DNA from: Hominenteromicrobium sp900549945
GTDB taxonomy: Bacteria; Bacillota; Clostridia; Oscillospirales; Acutalibacteraceae
Assembly (NCBI GenBank): GCA_902472305.1
Contig: CABRNK010000011.1
Coordinates: forward strand, 1-64,000
DNA: 64,000 nt
Direction of reading: 5' to 3'
Shown here: positions 55,754 through 64,000 of the stretch, piece after piece
How positions within the stretch are numbered: the stretch's first letter is position 1
Layout: every line of letters begins with the position of its first letter
Made by a program: the position numbers and the translations under genes
Notes under the pieces: generated by a model
The model's input: only the letters and a program-made list of their open reading frames with translations
Told to the model about the DNA's origin: nothing
The model's database searches: none

Positions 55754-55823
55754 TACCTGATTTGAAATTTTTTCGGAAATTTTGTCGCCCGTTTTTTCGG
55801 CAGCTCCCGGCGTGCGTTCACCC

Positions 55824-55852
55824 TTGTATGCGCGCCGGACTTGTGCTATACT
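55824..55852 (+). promoter_or_regulatory. Promoter of the dnaD-loader operon
   Basis: TTGTAT, 17-base spacer, extended TGC-TATACT on the plus strand, about 50 bases before the DnaD-type gene. Confidence 0.7.
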
Positions 55853-55902
55853 TATCCTTACGAATTCATTTTGCAAACACTGTCGGAAAGGGGCGGTTGT
55901 GG

Positions 55903-56880
55903 ATGGGATATGCGCTGCAGCTCGGAGCTTGGAGCTCCGTTTTTGCCGTGCCCGGCGCGCTCGTCGACCAATACATCAAAGCGGCGGATGGAGATCAGCT
56001 CAAAGTGATCCTCTGGCTTCTGCGCAATAACGGGCGGAGCTACTCCGCCGAGGAGATCGCCGCGGCGGTCGGCCTCAGCGGCAGCAGAGCGGAAAGCGCG
56101 GTGCAGTTCTGGGTGCAGAACGGCCTGCTTCAAAGGGAGGACGCCCCGCTCGCAACATCGCTGCTGCCCGCCGCGGATTCTGCGCCCGCTGCCGCCGCGC
56201 CGGCACAGCTCGTGCGCCCGGCGCCGCCGCGCCGCATGCTGCGCCCGGACGGCGTATACATCTCGGAGCTTGTCGAAACCTCGCCGTCAATCCGCCGGCT
56301 TGTGGAGGAGGCGGAGGCCATGCTCGGCAAAACGCTCTCTCCCGCGCTCTCCGGCACGCTGATTCAGGCACACGAGGATTACGGCCTGCCCTGCGAGGTC
56401 ATCCTGATGCTCGTCGCCTACGCCAACAAGATCGGCCGGGCCAACACGAGCTATATCGAATCCACCGTGCGCAACTGGGCGGACTCCAGCATTTTAAGCA
56501 TCGAGGCCGCCGAGGAGAAACTGCGCGAGCTCGATGAGACCGCCGTCGCGTGGAAGCGCTGCGAACGCGCCTTCGGCATGACCTCGCGGCGCGCGCCAAG
56601 CCGGAACGAGGGCCAGTACGCGCACCGCTGGGTATTCGAGTGGGGCATGCCCGACGAGCTTCTGAACGAAGCGTACAACCGCTGTGTGGACAACACCGGC
56701 AAAGTCAACATGAAATACATCAACGCCATTCTCGAGCGCTGGTACAACGCGGGCGTGCGCACGCTGAAGGACGCCGTGGACGAGAAGCTCGCCGCCGAAA
56801 CGCACCGCGAGCCGAAGCACAAGCCCTCCTACGACCTCGAGGAGTACGAGAAGTACGATATTTTCGATGCGGAGAAATAA
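55903..56880 (+). CDS. DnaD-domain replication initiation protein
   Basis: A 325-residue primosomal protein. A winged-helix domain at the N-terminus (LKVILWLLRNNGRSYSAEEI near 35) is joined by an Ala/Pro linker to two DnaD/DnaB2 domains, whose conserved YIES...NW and KYINAILERWYNAGV motifs are at about 188 and 287. It would remodel origin DNA before helicase loading. The start is ATG 55903 behind GGAAAGGGG. It is 57 bases from the AAA+ loader gene. Confidence 0.9.
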   Translation: MGYALQLGAWSSVFAVPGALVDQYIKAADGDQLKVILWLLRNNGRSYSAEEIAAAVGLSGSRAESAVQFWVQNGLLQREDAPLATSLLPAADSAPAAAAPAQLVRPAPPRRMLRPDGVYISELVETSPSIRRLVEEAEAMLGKTLSPALSGTLIQAHEDYGLPCEVILMLVAYANKIGRANTSYIESTVRNWADSSILSIEAAEEKLRELDETAVAWKRCERAFGMTSRRAPSRNEGQYAHRWVFEWGMPDELLNEAYNRCVDNTGKVNMKYINAILERWYNAGVRTLKDAVDEKLAAETHREPKHKPSYDLEEYEKYDIFDAEK

Positions 56881-56937
56881 CGCCGCAAAGCGGTCTCCCG
56901 CACATATATACTATTGAGAAAAGGAAACGGTCTGGCC

Positions 56938-57927
56938 ATGGGATATTCGAGACAGGTCTATATGGAAGCTGAAAACGAGCTGAACCGGCGCCACAGCGAG
57001 GCGGTTAGCCGCGCGCAGCAGCGGCTCGACGATTTTTACGCCGTCTGCCCAGAGGCGGAGGACGTCCGCCGGCGCATCGCCTCCACCGCAAGTCAAGCGG
57101 CAAAGGCTGTGCTGCGCGGCACGGACGTGCGCGCCTCGCTGGAAGCGCTCAAGGCGGAAAACCTCGGCCTGCAGCGCCGCTTCGCCGAGCTGCTCGCCGA
57201 ACACGGCTTCGCGCGCGCCGACATCGAGCCGCAGTATGTCTGCCCAAAGTGCGAGGATACCGGCTATGTGGACGGCCGTATGTGCGCCTGCCACCGCGCG
57301 CTGCTGCGGCAGATCGCCTACGAAAACCTGAACCGCATCTCCCCGCTCACGCTTTCGACTTTCGAGGATTTTTCCCTCGATTACTACAGCGACGCGCCCG
57401 TCGAGGGGCGGCGCTCCGACCGCGAGCAGATGCGCTATATTCTCGACTACTGCAAGCGCTATGCGGAGGGCTTTTCGGCAAAATCCGGCAACCTGTTTTT
57501 CACGGGTGCGACCGGGCTGGGCAAAACGCATCTCTCGCTCGCCATCGCCTCCGCCGCGATCGACAAGGGTTTCGGCGTCGTATACGGCACCGCGCAGAAT
57601 TTCGCGGTTTCACTCGAGCGCGAGCGCTTTTCCCGCGCCGACGAAAACGGCGGCGACACGCTCGAACTGCTCAACGAATGCGACCTGCTGATCCTCGACG
57701 ACCTCGGCATGGAGATTTCCTCCTCCTATATCACGGCCATGATCTACAACATCATCGACACACGGATCATGCTCGCGAAGCCGACGATCATCAGCTCGAA
57801 TCTCTCGATGCAGGAGCTTGAAAAGCGCTACAACGAGCGCTTCGTCTCACGCGTGCTCGGTTTTTACGACCGAATGCCCTTCCGCGGCAAGGATATCCGC
57901 GCCAAGCGGAAATTCGGGCGCCGATAG
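56938..57927 (+). CDS. DnaC/DnaI-type AAA+ helicase loader
   Basis: A 329-residue AAA+ ATPase that loads the replicative helicase. An N-terminal zinc-type motif (CPKCEDTGYVDGRMCAC near 101) precedes Walker A GATGLGKTH near 190 and Walker B LLILDDLGME, with sensor Ser/Asn in IISSNLS. The basic C-terminus follows. The start ATG 56938 has AAAGGAAA upstream, spaced a little long. It pairs with the DnaD gene. Confidence 0.9.
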   Translation: MGYSRQVYMEAENELNRRHSEAVSRAQQRLDDFYAVCPEAEDVRRRIASTASQAAKAVLRGTDVRASLEALKAENLGLQRRFAELLAEHGFARADIEPQYVCPKCEDTGYVDGRMCACHRALLRQIAYENLNRISPLTLSTFEDFSLDYYSDAPVEGRRSDREQMRYILDYCKRYAEGFSAKSGNLFFTGATGLGKTHLSLAIASAAIDKGFGVVYGTAQNFAVSLERERFSRADENGGDTLELLNECDLLILDDLGMEISSSYITAMIYNIIDTRIMLAKPTIISSNLSMQELEKRYNERFVSRVLGFYDRMPFRGKDIRAKRKFGRR

Positions 57928-57970
57928 CCCGAGGCCGCGCCAGTAAAACGACCGGAAAGGACTGTGCTCC

Positions 57971-59008
57971 ATGAAACGATTTGTTCCGATTCTCCTTTCA
58001 CTCGCCGTTCTGCTCCCCGCCTTTTCCGGCTGCGGCGATCAAAGCGGCGCGGCGGCTTCCCCCACGCCCGCATCGGAGGCCGGCGCGGGTGCCGCCCTCG
58101 CCGAGGCCCCGGCGGCGACCGAAGCGCCCGTCCTCACGCCGCGCGCCTTCACCGCAGACCGCTATCTGCTTTCGGCAGACGCCGCGGCCTACCTCGGAAA
58201 CGCGCGGGACGATTACGCGGCGCTCATCGACGCCGTATGTGCCGGCGCGCCCGAGGCGCAGCTCTCCGGCTATGAAAGCGCCGCGCTCGCCGCAGAGGTA
58301 TTCGCCGAATCGCCCTACAGCGCGCTTGCGGGGCTCGAAATCGCCGAAAACGGCGCCGTGACGATCACGCCGGCCGGCAGCGGCTCGGCCGAAGAATTCG
58401 ACAGCGCCGCCGAACTGCTCGTCGAGGGCGCGGTCTATGCGGAATCGAACGAGCTGGAAACCGCCGTCAGCCTGTACCGGGCGGTCAGCGCCGGCTGTAC
58501 GTACGCGGAAAGCGGCGAAAACTCGCTTTACCGCATGATCGTCGAGCAGGAGGGCGGCAACGCGGAATTTGCCGCGGCGCTCTGCTACCTGTTCAACCAA
58601 AACGGCATCGCCGCGCGCATCGCTTCGGGCACCGCCGGCGACACAGAGCACCGGTGGGTCATCGCCGAGCTCGGCGGACAGCCGTACCACTTCGACCCCA
58701 CCTTCGAGAACAGCGCCACAGGCGGCCGCGGCCTCTCGTATTTCGGCATGAGCGACGCGGCGCGTATTTACACGGGCTGTGCTCTGCCCTGCACGGCGGG
58801 ACGCGGCGGATACGCCGAAACCCTCGGCGCCCCCTGCCCCGACACGCATTTCGATGAATTTTTCACCGACGTGACAAGCTGGGACTGTGACGTGCGCGCG
58901 CATTTTCTCTATCTCGCCTACGGCTTCGAGACGGAATATCTAAATTCCATCGAGACAGGCCTGCAGAGCACCGCAGAACAGGGCGAAATTGCAGTTCAAG
59001 CAGAATGA
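57971..59008 (+). CDS. Lipoprotein with transglutaminase-like fold, no catalytic Cys
   Basis: A 345-residue exported protein. The lipobox PAFSGC at residue 21 and an Ala/Pro/Glu-rich linker precede a transglutaminase-like domain (about 165-260). It keeps EHRW (His) and HFDPTFEN (Asp), but at the usual Cys (GVCxGYA) it reads GGNAEFA, with Asn in place. So it may bind peptides rather than act as an enzyme. It follows the helicase loader by 43 bases and ends at a terminator. Confidence 0.75.
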   Translation: MKRFVPILLSLAVLLPAFSGCGDQSGAAASPTPASEAGAGAALAEAPAATEAPVLTPRAFTADRYLLSADAAAYLGNARDDYAALIDAVCAGAPEAQLSGYESAALAAEVFAESPYSALAGLEIAENGAVTITPAGSGSAEEFDSAAELLVEGAVYAESNELETAVSLYRAVSAGCTYAESGENSLYRMIVEQEGGNAEFAAALCYLFNQNGIAARIASGTAGDTEHRWVIAELGGQPYHFDPTFENSATGGRGLSYFGMSDAARIYTGCALPCTAGRGGYAETLGAPCPDTHFDEFFTDVTSWDCDVRAHFLYLAYGFETEYLNSIETGLQSTAEQGEIAVQAE

Positions 59009-59019
59009 AAATAATACAG

Positions 59020-59062
59020 CAGCAGGGAACGGTGCAGCCGAGGCGCCGTTCCCTGCTGTTTA
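59020..59062 (+). terminator. Terminator of the dnaD-lipoprotein operon
   Basis: CAGCAGGGAACGG and CCGTTCCCTGCTG arms followed by TTTATTT on the plus strand. Confidence 0.85.
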
Positions 59063-59145
59063 TTTGTATGGCGATGAAGTCCGCCCGAATGCAGAGCGGG
59101 CCGCCGGCCATGGAGCCGCCGGCAGACCCCTTGCGGCGGTGCAGA

Positions 59146-60837
59146 TCAATACTTGGCGGCCTCGATCTCCTCGATCACGCCGCGGACCGCGCCCTCTACG
59201 GCGCCCGCTTCAAACGGCACCGGGATGCCGGCATCGTGCAGGAGGTCGAAATACCCCATCGTGCCGCCCGTCCTGCACAGCTTCAGGTAGCGCGCCCACG
59301 CGCTTTCGCGGTCGCGCTTCATCTCGCCGTACAGGCTGAACGCGCAGATCTGTGCCAGCGCGTAATCGATATAATAGAATGGGTAGAGGAAAATGTGCTG
59401 CTTCTGCATCCAGAATCCGCCGCCCTCGAGAAATTCGTTGCCGTCGTAATCGCGCCACGGCATATACTTTTTCTCGAGCGCGCGCCAGACGCCGCGGCGT
59501 TCTGCGGCCGTCATGCGCGGCTTGGCGTACACCCTGTGCTGGAATTCATCGACGCAGGCCATATAGGGGATCACGGAAAGCGCGCCGCACAGGTGCGCGT
59601 AGCGGTATTCGTCCGCGCGGTCCCCGAAGAATTTATCCATCCACGGGTAGGTGAAGAACTCCATCGCCATCGAGTGGATCTCGTTGATCTCGCTCGTCGA
59701 ACTCTGCAAAGCGGAAGCCGGGATCAGCCGCTCGCTGAGATAGCACTGGAACGCGTGCCCCGCCTCGTGGGTCAGCACGTCGACGTCCGCCGAGGTGCCG
59801 TTGAAATTCGAGAAAATGAACGGCGCCTTGTAGGCCGGCAGCGAAGTGCAGTAGCCGCCGAGGTGCTTGCCCGGGCGCGTCTCGAGGTCAAAGAGCTCGT
59901 GCTCGGTCATGAAATCGAAAAATTCTTTTGTCTCCGGGGAAAGCGCGCTGTACATCTCTGAAGCCGCTTTCAGCATATCATCCTTGCTGCCGGCAGGGTC
60001 TGCGTTGCCGCCCGGAAACACGAGGCTTTCATCGTAATACCGCAGCTTGTCGACGCCGAGTCGCCTGCGCTGTGCCTCAAGCATCTTGGAAACCGCCGGC
60101 GTGACGACCGTACGGACCTGCTCGCGGAATTTTTCGACGTGCTCGGGCGTGTAATCAAGCCGCTGGCGGTTGCGGTAGGCAAGCGCCGTGTAGCTCTCAA
60201 AGCCGAGCTTTTCGGCCATATCCGCGCGCACGGCGATCAGCTCGTCGTAGATCCTGTCGAGCTCGGGCGCGGCGGCCTCGTAGAGCGCCGCCCACTTTTC
60301 AAAGGCCTCGCGCCGCTCCGCGCGGTCGGTGCTTTCCATATGCTTTAAGAGGCCGTAAAAATTGCAGGTCTCGCCGCGGAACTCCGTCTTGCAGGCGGCG
60401 GCCGCCTTCGAGTAGGCGACCGACAGCGCTGACTCGCGGACAAGATCGCCGATGATACGCGCATCCTGCACGAGCAGGCTGTTTTCAAGCAGCTTGATAA
60501 AGTGCGCGCCGTACTCCCGCTCGAAATCGGCGCAAAAAGGGCCGTTTACGATCGCCTCGCTGAACGCCTTCGACACGGGGATCAGGTTCGGCAGGTTCTC
60601 GTTGAAATACGCGACTTCCCCGTCGTAAAACGCGTCGGTCGTGTCCATGGTGTTGCGGATGCTCGCGAGGGATTCCGCCGTACTAAGCGCCGTTTCGAGC
60701 GCCTCCGCTTTTTGGAACGCCTCGCGCGCCTGCGCGTAGGTTTCCGCGCCGCGAAGCGCCTCACTGAGCGCCTTATACTGCTCGACCGCCGCCGCGATGT
60801 CCGGCCGCGTGTAGGGCAGCTCGCTGAATTTCTGCAT
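59146..60837 (-). CDS. M3 family oligoendopeptidase (PepF-like)
   Basis: A 563-residue cytoplasmic zinc peptidase that cleaves short peptides. The zinc motif HEAGHAF is near residue 359, and the third ligand Glu and MAMEFFTYPWMD follow. The N-terminal helical domain has the usual arrangement. The start is ATG 60837 with AAAGGAAG upstream. It is a single-gene unit after the ectB-like gene. Confidence 0.93.
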   Translation of the reverse strand: MQKFSELPYTRPDIAAAVEQYKALSEALRGAETYAQAREAFQKAEALETALSTAESLASIRNTMDTTDAFYDGEVAYFNENLPNLIPVSKAFSEAIVNGPFCADFEREYGAHFIKLLENSLLVQDARIIGDLVRESALSVAYSKAAAACKTEFRGETCNFYGLLKHMESTDRAERREAFEKWAALYEAAAPELDRIYDELIAVRADMAEKLGFESYTALAYRNRQRLDYTPEHVEKFREQVRTVVTPAVSKMLEAQRRRLGVDKLRYYDESLVFPGGNADPAGSKDDMLKAASEMYSALSPETKEFFDFMTEHELFDLETRPGKHLGGYCTSLPAYKAPFIFSNFNGTSADVDVLTHEAGHAFQCYLSERLIPASALQSSTSEINEIHSMAMEFFTYPWMDKFFGDRADEYRYAHLCGALSVIPYMACVDEFQHRVYAKPRMTAAERRGVWRALEKKYMPWRDYDGNEFLEGGGFWMQKQHIFLYPFYYIDYALAQICAFSLYGEMKRDRESAWARYLKLCRTGGTMGYFDLLHDAGIPVPFEAGAVEGAVRGVIEEIEAAKY

Positions 60838-60943
60838 AATACCGCTTCCTTTCCCTGCCTTTCGGCAGCATACGTTTATATATATTCTCTGCGCCCTTAG
60901 AAAAATCATACCGTTTCCGCACATAAGGTGCAGCGGAAAACAG

Positions 60944-60978
60944 AAAAGCCGAACGGCACTGAAACGCGTTCGGCTTTA
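60944..60978 (-). terminator. Terminator of the ectB-like gene
   Basis: AAAGCCGAACG and CGTTCGGCTTT arms with TTTTC on the minus strand just after the stop. Confidence 0.85.
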
Positions 60979-60986
60979 AATCTGCT

Positions 60987-62243
60987 TTATTTTGCGAGCA
61001 CCGTGCGGACCGCATCCGCCAGAATACGCAGGCCGGTCTCCAGCGTTTCAACCGGCACGTTCAGCGCCGGCATGACCTTGATGACCGCGTTGCCGCGCCC
61101 GACGCGCTCGACGATGAGGCCGTTTTTGAATGCCTCGTCGAGCACCTTTTTCGACACGTCGCCCTCGAATCCGCCGAAATCGACGCCCCAAAGCAGGCCA
61201 ATGCCGCGCGTTTCGATGCGGCTGTCGATCGCGCCGATCTCATCGCGCATGAATTTCGCGACGATCTGCTCGCGCTCGCGCACACCCGCCTCCACATGCT
61301 CGTTCAGCATGTATTCGAGGCCGGCCTTTGCCGCGATCAGCGAGAGCTGGTAGCCGCGGAACGTGCCGTTGTGCTCGCCGGGCTTCCACGCGTCGAGCTC
61401 GGGCTTCAGGAGCGTGACCGCAAACGGCATGCCGTAGCCGCCGATCGATTTCGAAAGCGTCACGATGTCGGGCACGATGCCCGCGCGCTCGAAGGAGAAG
61501 AACCAGCCCGTGCGCGCGCAGCCCACCTGCACGTCGTCGACGACCATCAAAATGTCGTGCTTGTCGCAGAGCGCGCGGACGCGCTGCAGCCATTCGGTCG
61601 GCAGCGCGTAGATGCCGCCGTCCGCCTGCGTCGTCTCGAGGACGATCGCCGCCGGCTTTTCGACGCCGGAGTGATCGTCCGTGATCAGGCGCTCCATATA
61701 GGCGACGGTGTCGAGCTCGGGGAACATGTAGGGCGCCGGGATGTGCGTGACATTGCAGAGCGGCACGCCCGCGCCGGCACGGGAATCCGCGTCGGTCGTC
61801 AGGGCGATGGAGCCGAGCGTCATGCCGTGGAACGCACCCATCAGCGCAAAGACGTTCGTGCGCTTTTTGACCTTGCGGGCGAGCTTCAGGGCCGCCTCAA
61901 CCGCGTTCGTGCCCGTCGGGCCGACAAACTGGATCTTATAATCGAGACCGCGCGGCCGGATGATCTCGTTCTCAAAATAATCGATAAATTCGCGCTTCGG
62001 TGCGGTGTACATGTCCATCGCGTGCAGCACGCCGTCCTGCTCGAGGTAGTCGATCAGGCGGCGCTTGATGTATGGGTTGTTGTGCCCGTAATTCAGCGCG
62101 CCGGCGCCGCAGAAAAAGTCGATGTACTGCCGGCCGTCCTCGTCACAGAGGATCGAGCCCTTCGCGGTGGTGAATACCGCCGGGAAATTGCGGCAGTAGG
62201 AGCGCACCTCGGATTCATATGTCTCGAATGTTTTTGTGTTCAT
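60987..62243 (-). CDS. Class III aminotransferase, EctB-like (diaminobutyrate)
   Basis: A 418-residue PLP enzyme. The length and sequence (YIDFFCGAGALNYGHNNP, VVDDVQVGCARTGWFF, LSKSIGGYGMPFAV with the PLP Lys) match diaminobutyrate-2-oxoglutarate transaminase of the EctB group. It converts aspartate semialdehyde to 2,4-diaminobutyrate. No ectA or ectC is here, so the purpose is unclear. The start is ATG 62243 (GGATGG upstream). Confidence 0.85.
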   Translation of the reverse strand: MNTKTFETYESEVRSYCRNFPAVFTTAKGSILCDEDGRQYIDFFCGAGALNYGHNNPYIKRRLIDYLEQDGVLHAMDMYTAPKREFIDYFENEIIRPRGLDYKIQFVGPTGTNAVEAALKLARKVKKRTNVFALMGAFHGMTLGSIALTTDADSRAGAGVPLCNVTHIPAPYMFPELDTVAYMERLITDDHSGVEKPAAIVLETTQADGGIYALPTEWLQRVRALCDKHDILMVVDDVQVGCARTGWFFSFERAGIVPDIVTLSKSIGGYGMPFAVTLLKPELDAWKPGEHNGTFRGYQLSLIAAKAGLEYMLNEHVEAGVREREQIVAKFMRDEIGAIDSRIETRGIGLLWGVDFGGFEGDVSKKVLDEAFKNGLIVERVGRGNAVIKVMPALNVPVETLETGLRILADAVRTVLAK

Positions 62244-62396
62244 GGGTTTACCATCCTTTCTACCATGCACGCTTGCATGATTCAGCGATCGCACACAGCG
62301 CTCGGCGCTGCATGGGGCTGTTCTCTCTCCGCAAAACGGGCGTGGAGAGCCAGCGGCATCCGGCCAATGCAGTTTCGTATTTTGGCCTTGTGACTC
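62244..62396 (-). promoter_or_regulatory. Long leader of the ectB-like gene
   Basis: About 150 transcribed bases before the start, with one clear hairpin (GGCTCTCC/GGAGAG). No known riboswitch pattern was recognised. Confidence 0.35.
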
Positions 62397-62402
62397 AGTA
62401 TA
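62397..62402 (-). promoter_or_regulatory. Extended -10 of the ectB-like gene
   Basis: TGG-TATACT on the minus strand; the -35 is poor. Confidence 0.5.
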
Positions 62403-62470
62403 CCACAGTATTCCGCAAAAAGGAATAAAGAAACCTCTTAAATTTTCCTTTCGCCTGCAAAATTTTTGCA

Positions 62471-62499
62471 AAAAACGGCGCCCGAAGGCGCCGCTTTTT
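62471..62499 (-). terminator. Terminator of prfB
   Basis: GGCGCC-TTCG-GGCGCC, a stable tetraloop hairpin, followed by TTTTTT on the minus strand. Confidence 0.88.
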
Positions 62500-62523
62500 C
62501 CGCGCCGGCTATTCGGCCCAGTT

Positions 62524-63651
62524 TTATTCGATGTTTTCGCCCAGCGTGCCCTGACTCAGCGCCTTGAGGTACGCGGTGATGAACTCGTCGATCTCGCCGT
62601 CCATCACGGCGTTGATGTTGCCCTTTTCGCAGCCGGTGCGGTGGTCCTTCGCGAGCGTGTACGGCATGAACACGTAGGAGCGGATCTGGCTGCCCCAAGT
62701 AATCTCCTTCTGCTCGCCCTTGATGTCCGAAATTTTCTCGAGGTGCTCGCGCTCCTTGATCTCGACGAGCTTCGAGATCAGCATCTTCATCGCGACGTCG
62801 CGGTTCTGGTACTGGCTGCGCTCCACCTGACAGGAAACGACGATACCCGTCGGGATATGGATGAGGCGGACGGCCGAGGACGTTTTGTTGACCTTCTGGC
62901 CGCCGGCGCCGCTCGCGCGGTAGACCTCCATCTTGATGTCGTCCGGGTTGATCTCCACGCTGAGGTCCTCGTCGATCTCCGGCATGACCTCGAGGGAGGA
63001 GAACGAGGTGTGGCGGCGGCCCGCCGAATCGAACGGCGAGACGCGTACGAGCCGGTGCACGCCGGCCTCGCTCTTCAAAAAGCCGTAGGCGTTCTCGCCC
63101 TCCACGAGGACAGAGGCGCTCTTGAGGCCGGCCTCGTCGCCGTCGAGGTAATCGAGCGTCGTCACCTTGAAGCCGTGGCGCTCCGCCCAGCGGTTGTACA
63201 TGCGGAACAGCATCTCGGCCCAGTCCTGCGCTTCGGTGCCGCCGGAGCCCGCGTGGAACGTGAGAATCGCGTTCTTGCTGTCGTACTCGCCGGTCAGCAG
63301 CGTCGTCAGGCGCATCGTCTCGATCTCTTTCGCGATCGCCTCGATCTCCGCCTGCGCCTCGGGCAGCAGCGAGAGATCCTCCGCCTCGTCACCCATCTCG
63401 ACGAGCGCGAGCGCGTCCTCCGCACGGGCACAGAGCTTCACGTACGTCTCGTCCTTCTGCTTGAGCGCGGCCGTTCTCTGCAGCACCTTCTGCGCCGCCT
63501 CCATATTGTCCCAGAAACCGGGCTCCGCCGCCTTGTTCTCGAGCATCTCGACCTCCTCGCGCAGCCGCTCGAGGCCGAGCGCATCCTTGAGTTCATCGAG
63601 GGCCGCCTGTTTATCGTGCAGTTCTCTCTTGAGTTCTTCAAATTGCAGCAT
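62524..63651 (-). CDS. prfB: Peptide chain release factor 2
   Basis: A 375-residue factor that ends translation at UGA and UAA. The recognition motif SPF (VRVSPFDSAG) is near 206 and GGQ (GAGGQKVNKTSSAVR) near 252. Start MLQFEELK at 63651. The N-terminus reads through the region where most bacteria have a programmed +1 frameshift at an internal UGA; none is present. A strong promoter and a GC-rich hairpin precede it. Confidence 0.96.
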   Translation of the reverse strand: MLQFEELKRELHDKQAALDELKDALGLERLREEVEMLENKAAEPGFWDNMEAAQKVLQRTAALKQKDETYVKLCARAEDALALVEMGDEAEDLSLLPEAQAEIEAIAKEIETMRLTTLLTGEYDSKNAILTFHAGSGGTEAQDWAEMLFRMYNRWAERHGFKVTTLDYLDGDEAGLKSASVLVEGENAYGFLKSEAGVHRLVRVSPFDSAGRRHTSFSSLEVMPEIDEDLSVEINPDDIKMEVYRASGAGGQKVNKTSSAVRLIHIPTGIVVSCQVERSQYQNRDVAMKMLISKLVEIKEREHLEKISDIKGEQKEITWGSQIRSYVFMPYTLAKDHRTGCEKGNINAVMDGEIDEFITAYLKALSQGTLGENIE

Positions 63652-63686
63652 ATTCCAAAATACCTTTCCAAAGCAAAAGTCAGCCT

Positions 63687-63721
63687 GGCAGCCGCTTTGC
63701 GGGCATACCCGCGCGGCTGCC
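63687..63721 (-). promoter_or_regulatory. Hairpin in the prfB leader
   Basis: GGCAGCCGC and GCGGCTGCC arms enclosing an inner GCGGG/CCCGC stem. It lies between promoter and start, without a T-run, so it is not a terminator. Confidence 0.6.
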
Positions 63722-63744
63722 TGCGCCTGCGCATATCTTTTTAT

Positions 63745-63773
63745 ATTATACCGGATAATCCCGGCTTTGTAAA
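63745..63773 (-). promoter_or_regulatory. Sigma-A promoter of prfB
   Basis: TTTACA, 17-base spacer, TATAAT on the minus strand, about 95 bases before prfB. Confidence 0.78.
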
Positions 63774-63854
63774 CAGGAAAGTGCATGCTGTTTTGCGGGT
63801 TTTTTATGCGGATTTTCGGAATTATTAACAGTCTGAAAATTTATCGGCCGTGCA

Positions 63855-63883
63855 TTGCGATCTCGGGCATATTGTAGTAGAAT
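63855..63883 (+). promoter_or_regulatory. Promoter of the right-edge gene
   Basis: TTGCGA, 17-base spacer, TAGAAT on the plus strand, 54 bases before the partial gene. Confidence 0.65.
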
Positions 63884-63936
63884 AGAGAAAAGATACATCG
63901 TTTTTCGAAAATCGAAGAGATTTTGGAGGAATCATT

Positions 63937-64000
63937 TTGGACTATAAGGGAATCAAGTGCCCTGTATGCGAGAAGCCGTTCACCGAGAACGACGACATCG
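63937..64000 (+). CDS. Start of a Cys-rich (RING-like) protein, cut by window edge
   Basis: A TTG start with GGAGGA seven bases upstream opens MDYKGIKCPVCEKPFTEN and continues past the edge. The CPVC pair followed by acidic residues resembles the start of bacterial RING-finger-like/zinc-ribbon proteins. Only 21 residues are visible, so the call is tentative. Confidence 0.55.
   Translation, partial: MDYKGIKCPVCEKPFTENDDI

Overview
This window comes from the chromosome of a high-GC, endospore-forming member of the Clostridia, most like the Oscillospirales/Ruminococcaceae group. The reasons are Firmicutes gene orders (tig-clpP-clpX-lon-engB; rplS-lepB-rbgA-rnhB; yicC-remA-gmk-rpoZ-priA-def-fmt-rsmB-rlmN-prpC-prkC-rsgA-thiN-spoVM), clear sporulation genes (spoIVA, spoVM, a SPOCS-LysM coat protein, gerW) and sigma-A promoters with 17-base spacers. 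Genus and species cannot be read from it. Most genes lie on the minus strand. I found no CRISPR array, prophage, rRNA or intact insertion sequence.

From left to right: 0-2.4 kb holds a tRNA cluster (Val, Asp, Phe cut by the edge) and a yerC-methyltransferase-hslO operon. 2.4-10.3 kb is the proteostasis block tig, clpP, clpX, lon, followed by engB and lysA. 10.3-13.5 kb has a phosphoesterase, thrC with a near-consensus promoter, and an M19 dipeptidase. 13.5-17.4 kb is the rplS-lepB-rbgA-HD-rnhB-yraN operon, with two promoters in its leader region. 17.4-23.2 kb is a glycan-uptake operon: two LplB/YtcP-type permeases, a solute-binding lipoprotein and a cytoplasmic GH92 mannosidase. 23.4-25.9 kb is a paired radical-SAM system (TIGR03960/TIGR03936 type).

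25.9-31.0 kb is the least orderly part. Remnants of an AraC-type and a DtxR-type regulator, with two near-identical TTAG-N6-CTAA boxes, precede a heterodimeric ABC exporter whose first subunit is frameshifted. 31.0-35.5 kb is a spore-envelope region: an M50 protease with a truncated SpoIVFA-like partner, SpoIVA, the SPOCS-LysM protein behind a SigE-like promoter, a 29-residue SpoVM too short for ordinary gene calling, and a 58-residue membrane protein.

35.7-48.5 kb is the long yicC-to-thiN translation/kinase operon, without the coaBC and rpe genes found in Bacillus. 48.6-54.1 kb is the site-2 protease-scpA-scpB-DUF2953-gerW-dac-rluB-GNAT operon, divergent from rpmB. 54.6-64 kb holds a HEPN-like/CBS protein, tRNA-Thr, a DnaD plus AAA+ helicase-loader pair, a transglutaminase-like lipoprotein without the expected cysteine, an M3 oligopeptidase, an orphan EctB-like aminotransferase, prfB without the usual programmed frameshift, and the start of a Cys-rich protein cut by the right edge.

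The window is mainly core housekeeping plus sporulation. The most unusual observations are the SpoVM variant lacking the conserved proline, the SpoIVFA-like stub beside its protease, the HEPN-like/CBS fusion, the decayed regulator-transporter locus, and the frameshift-free prfB with a strong leader hairpin.
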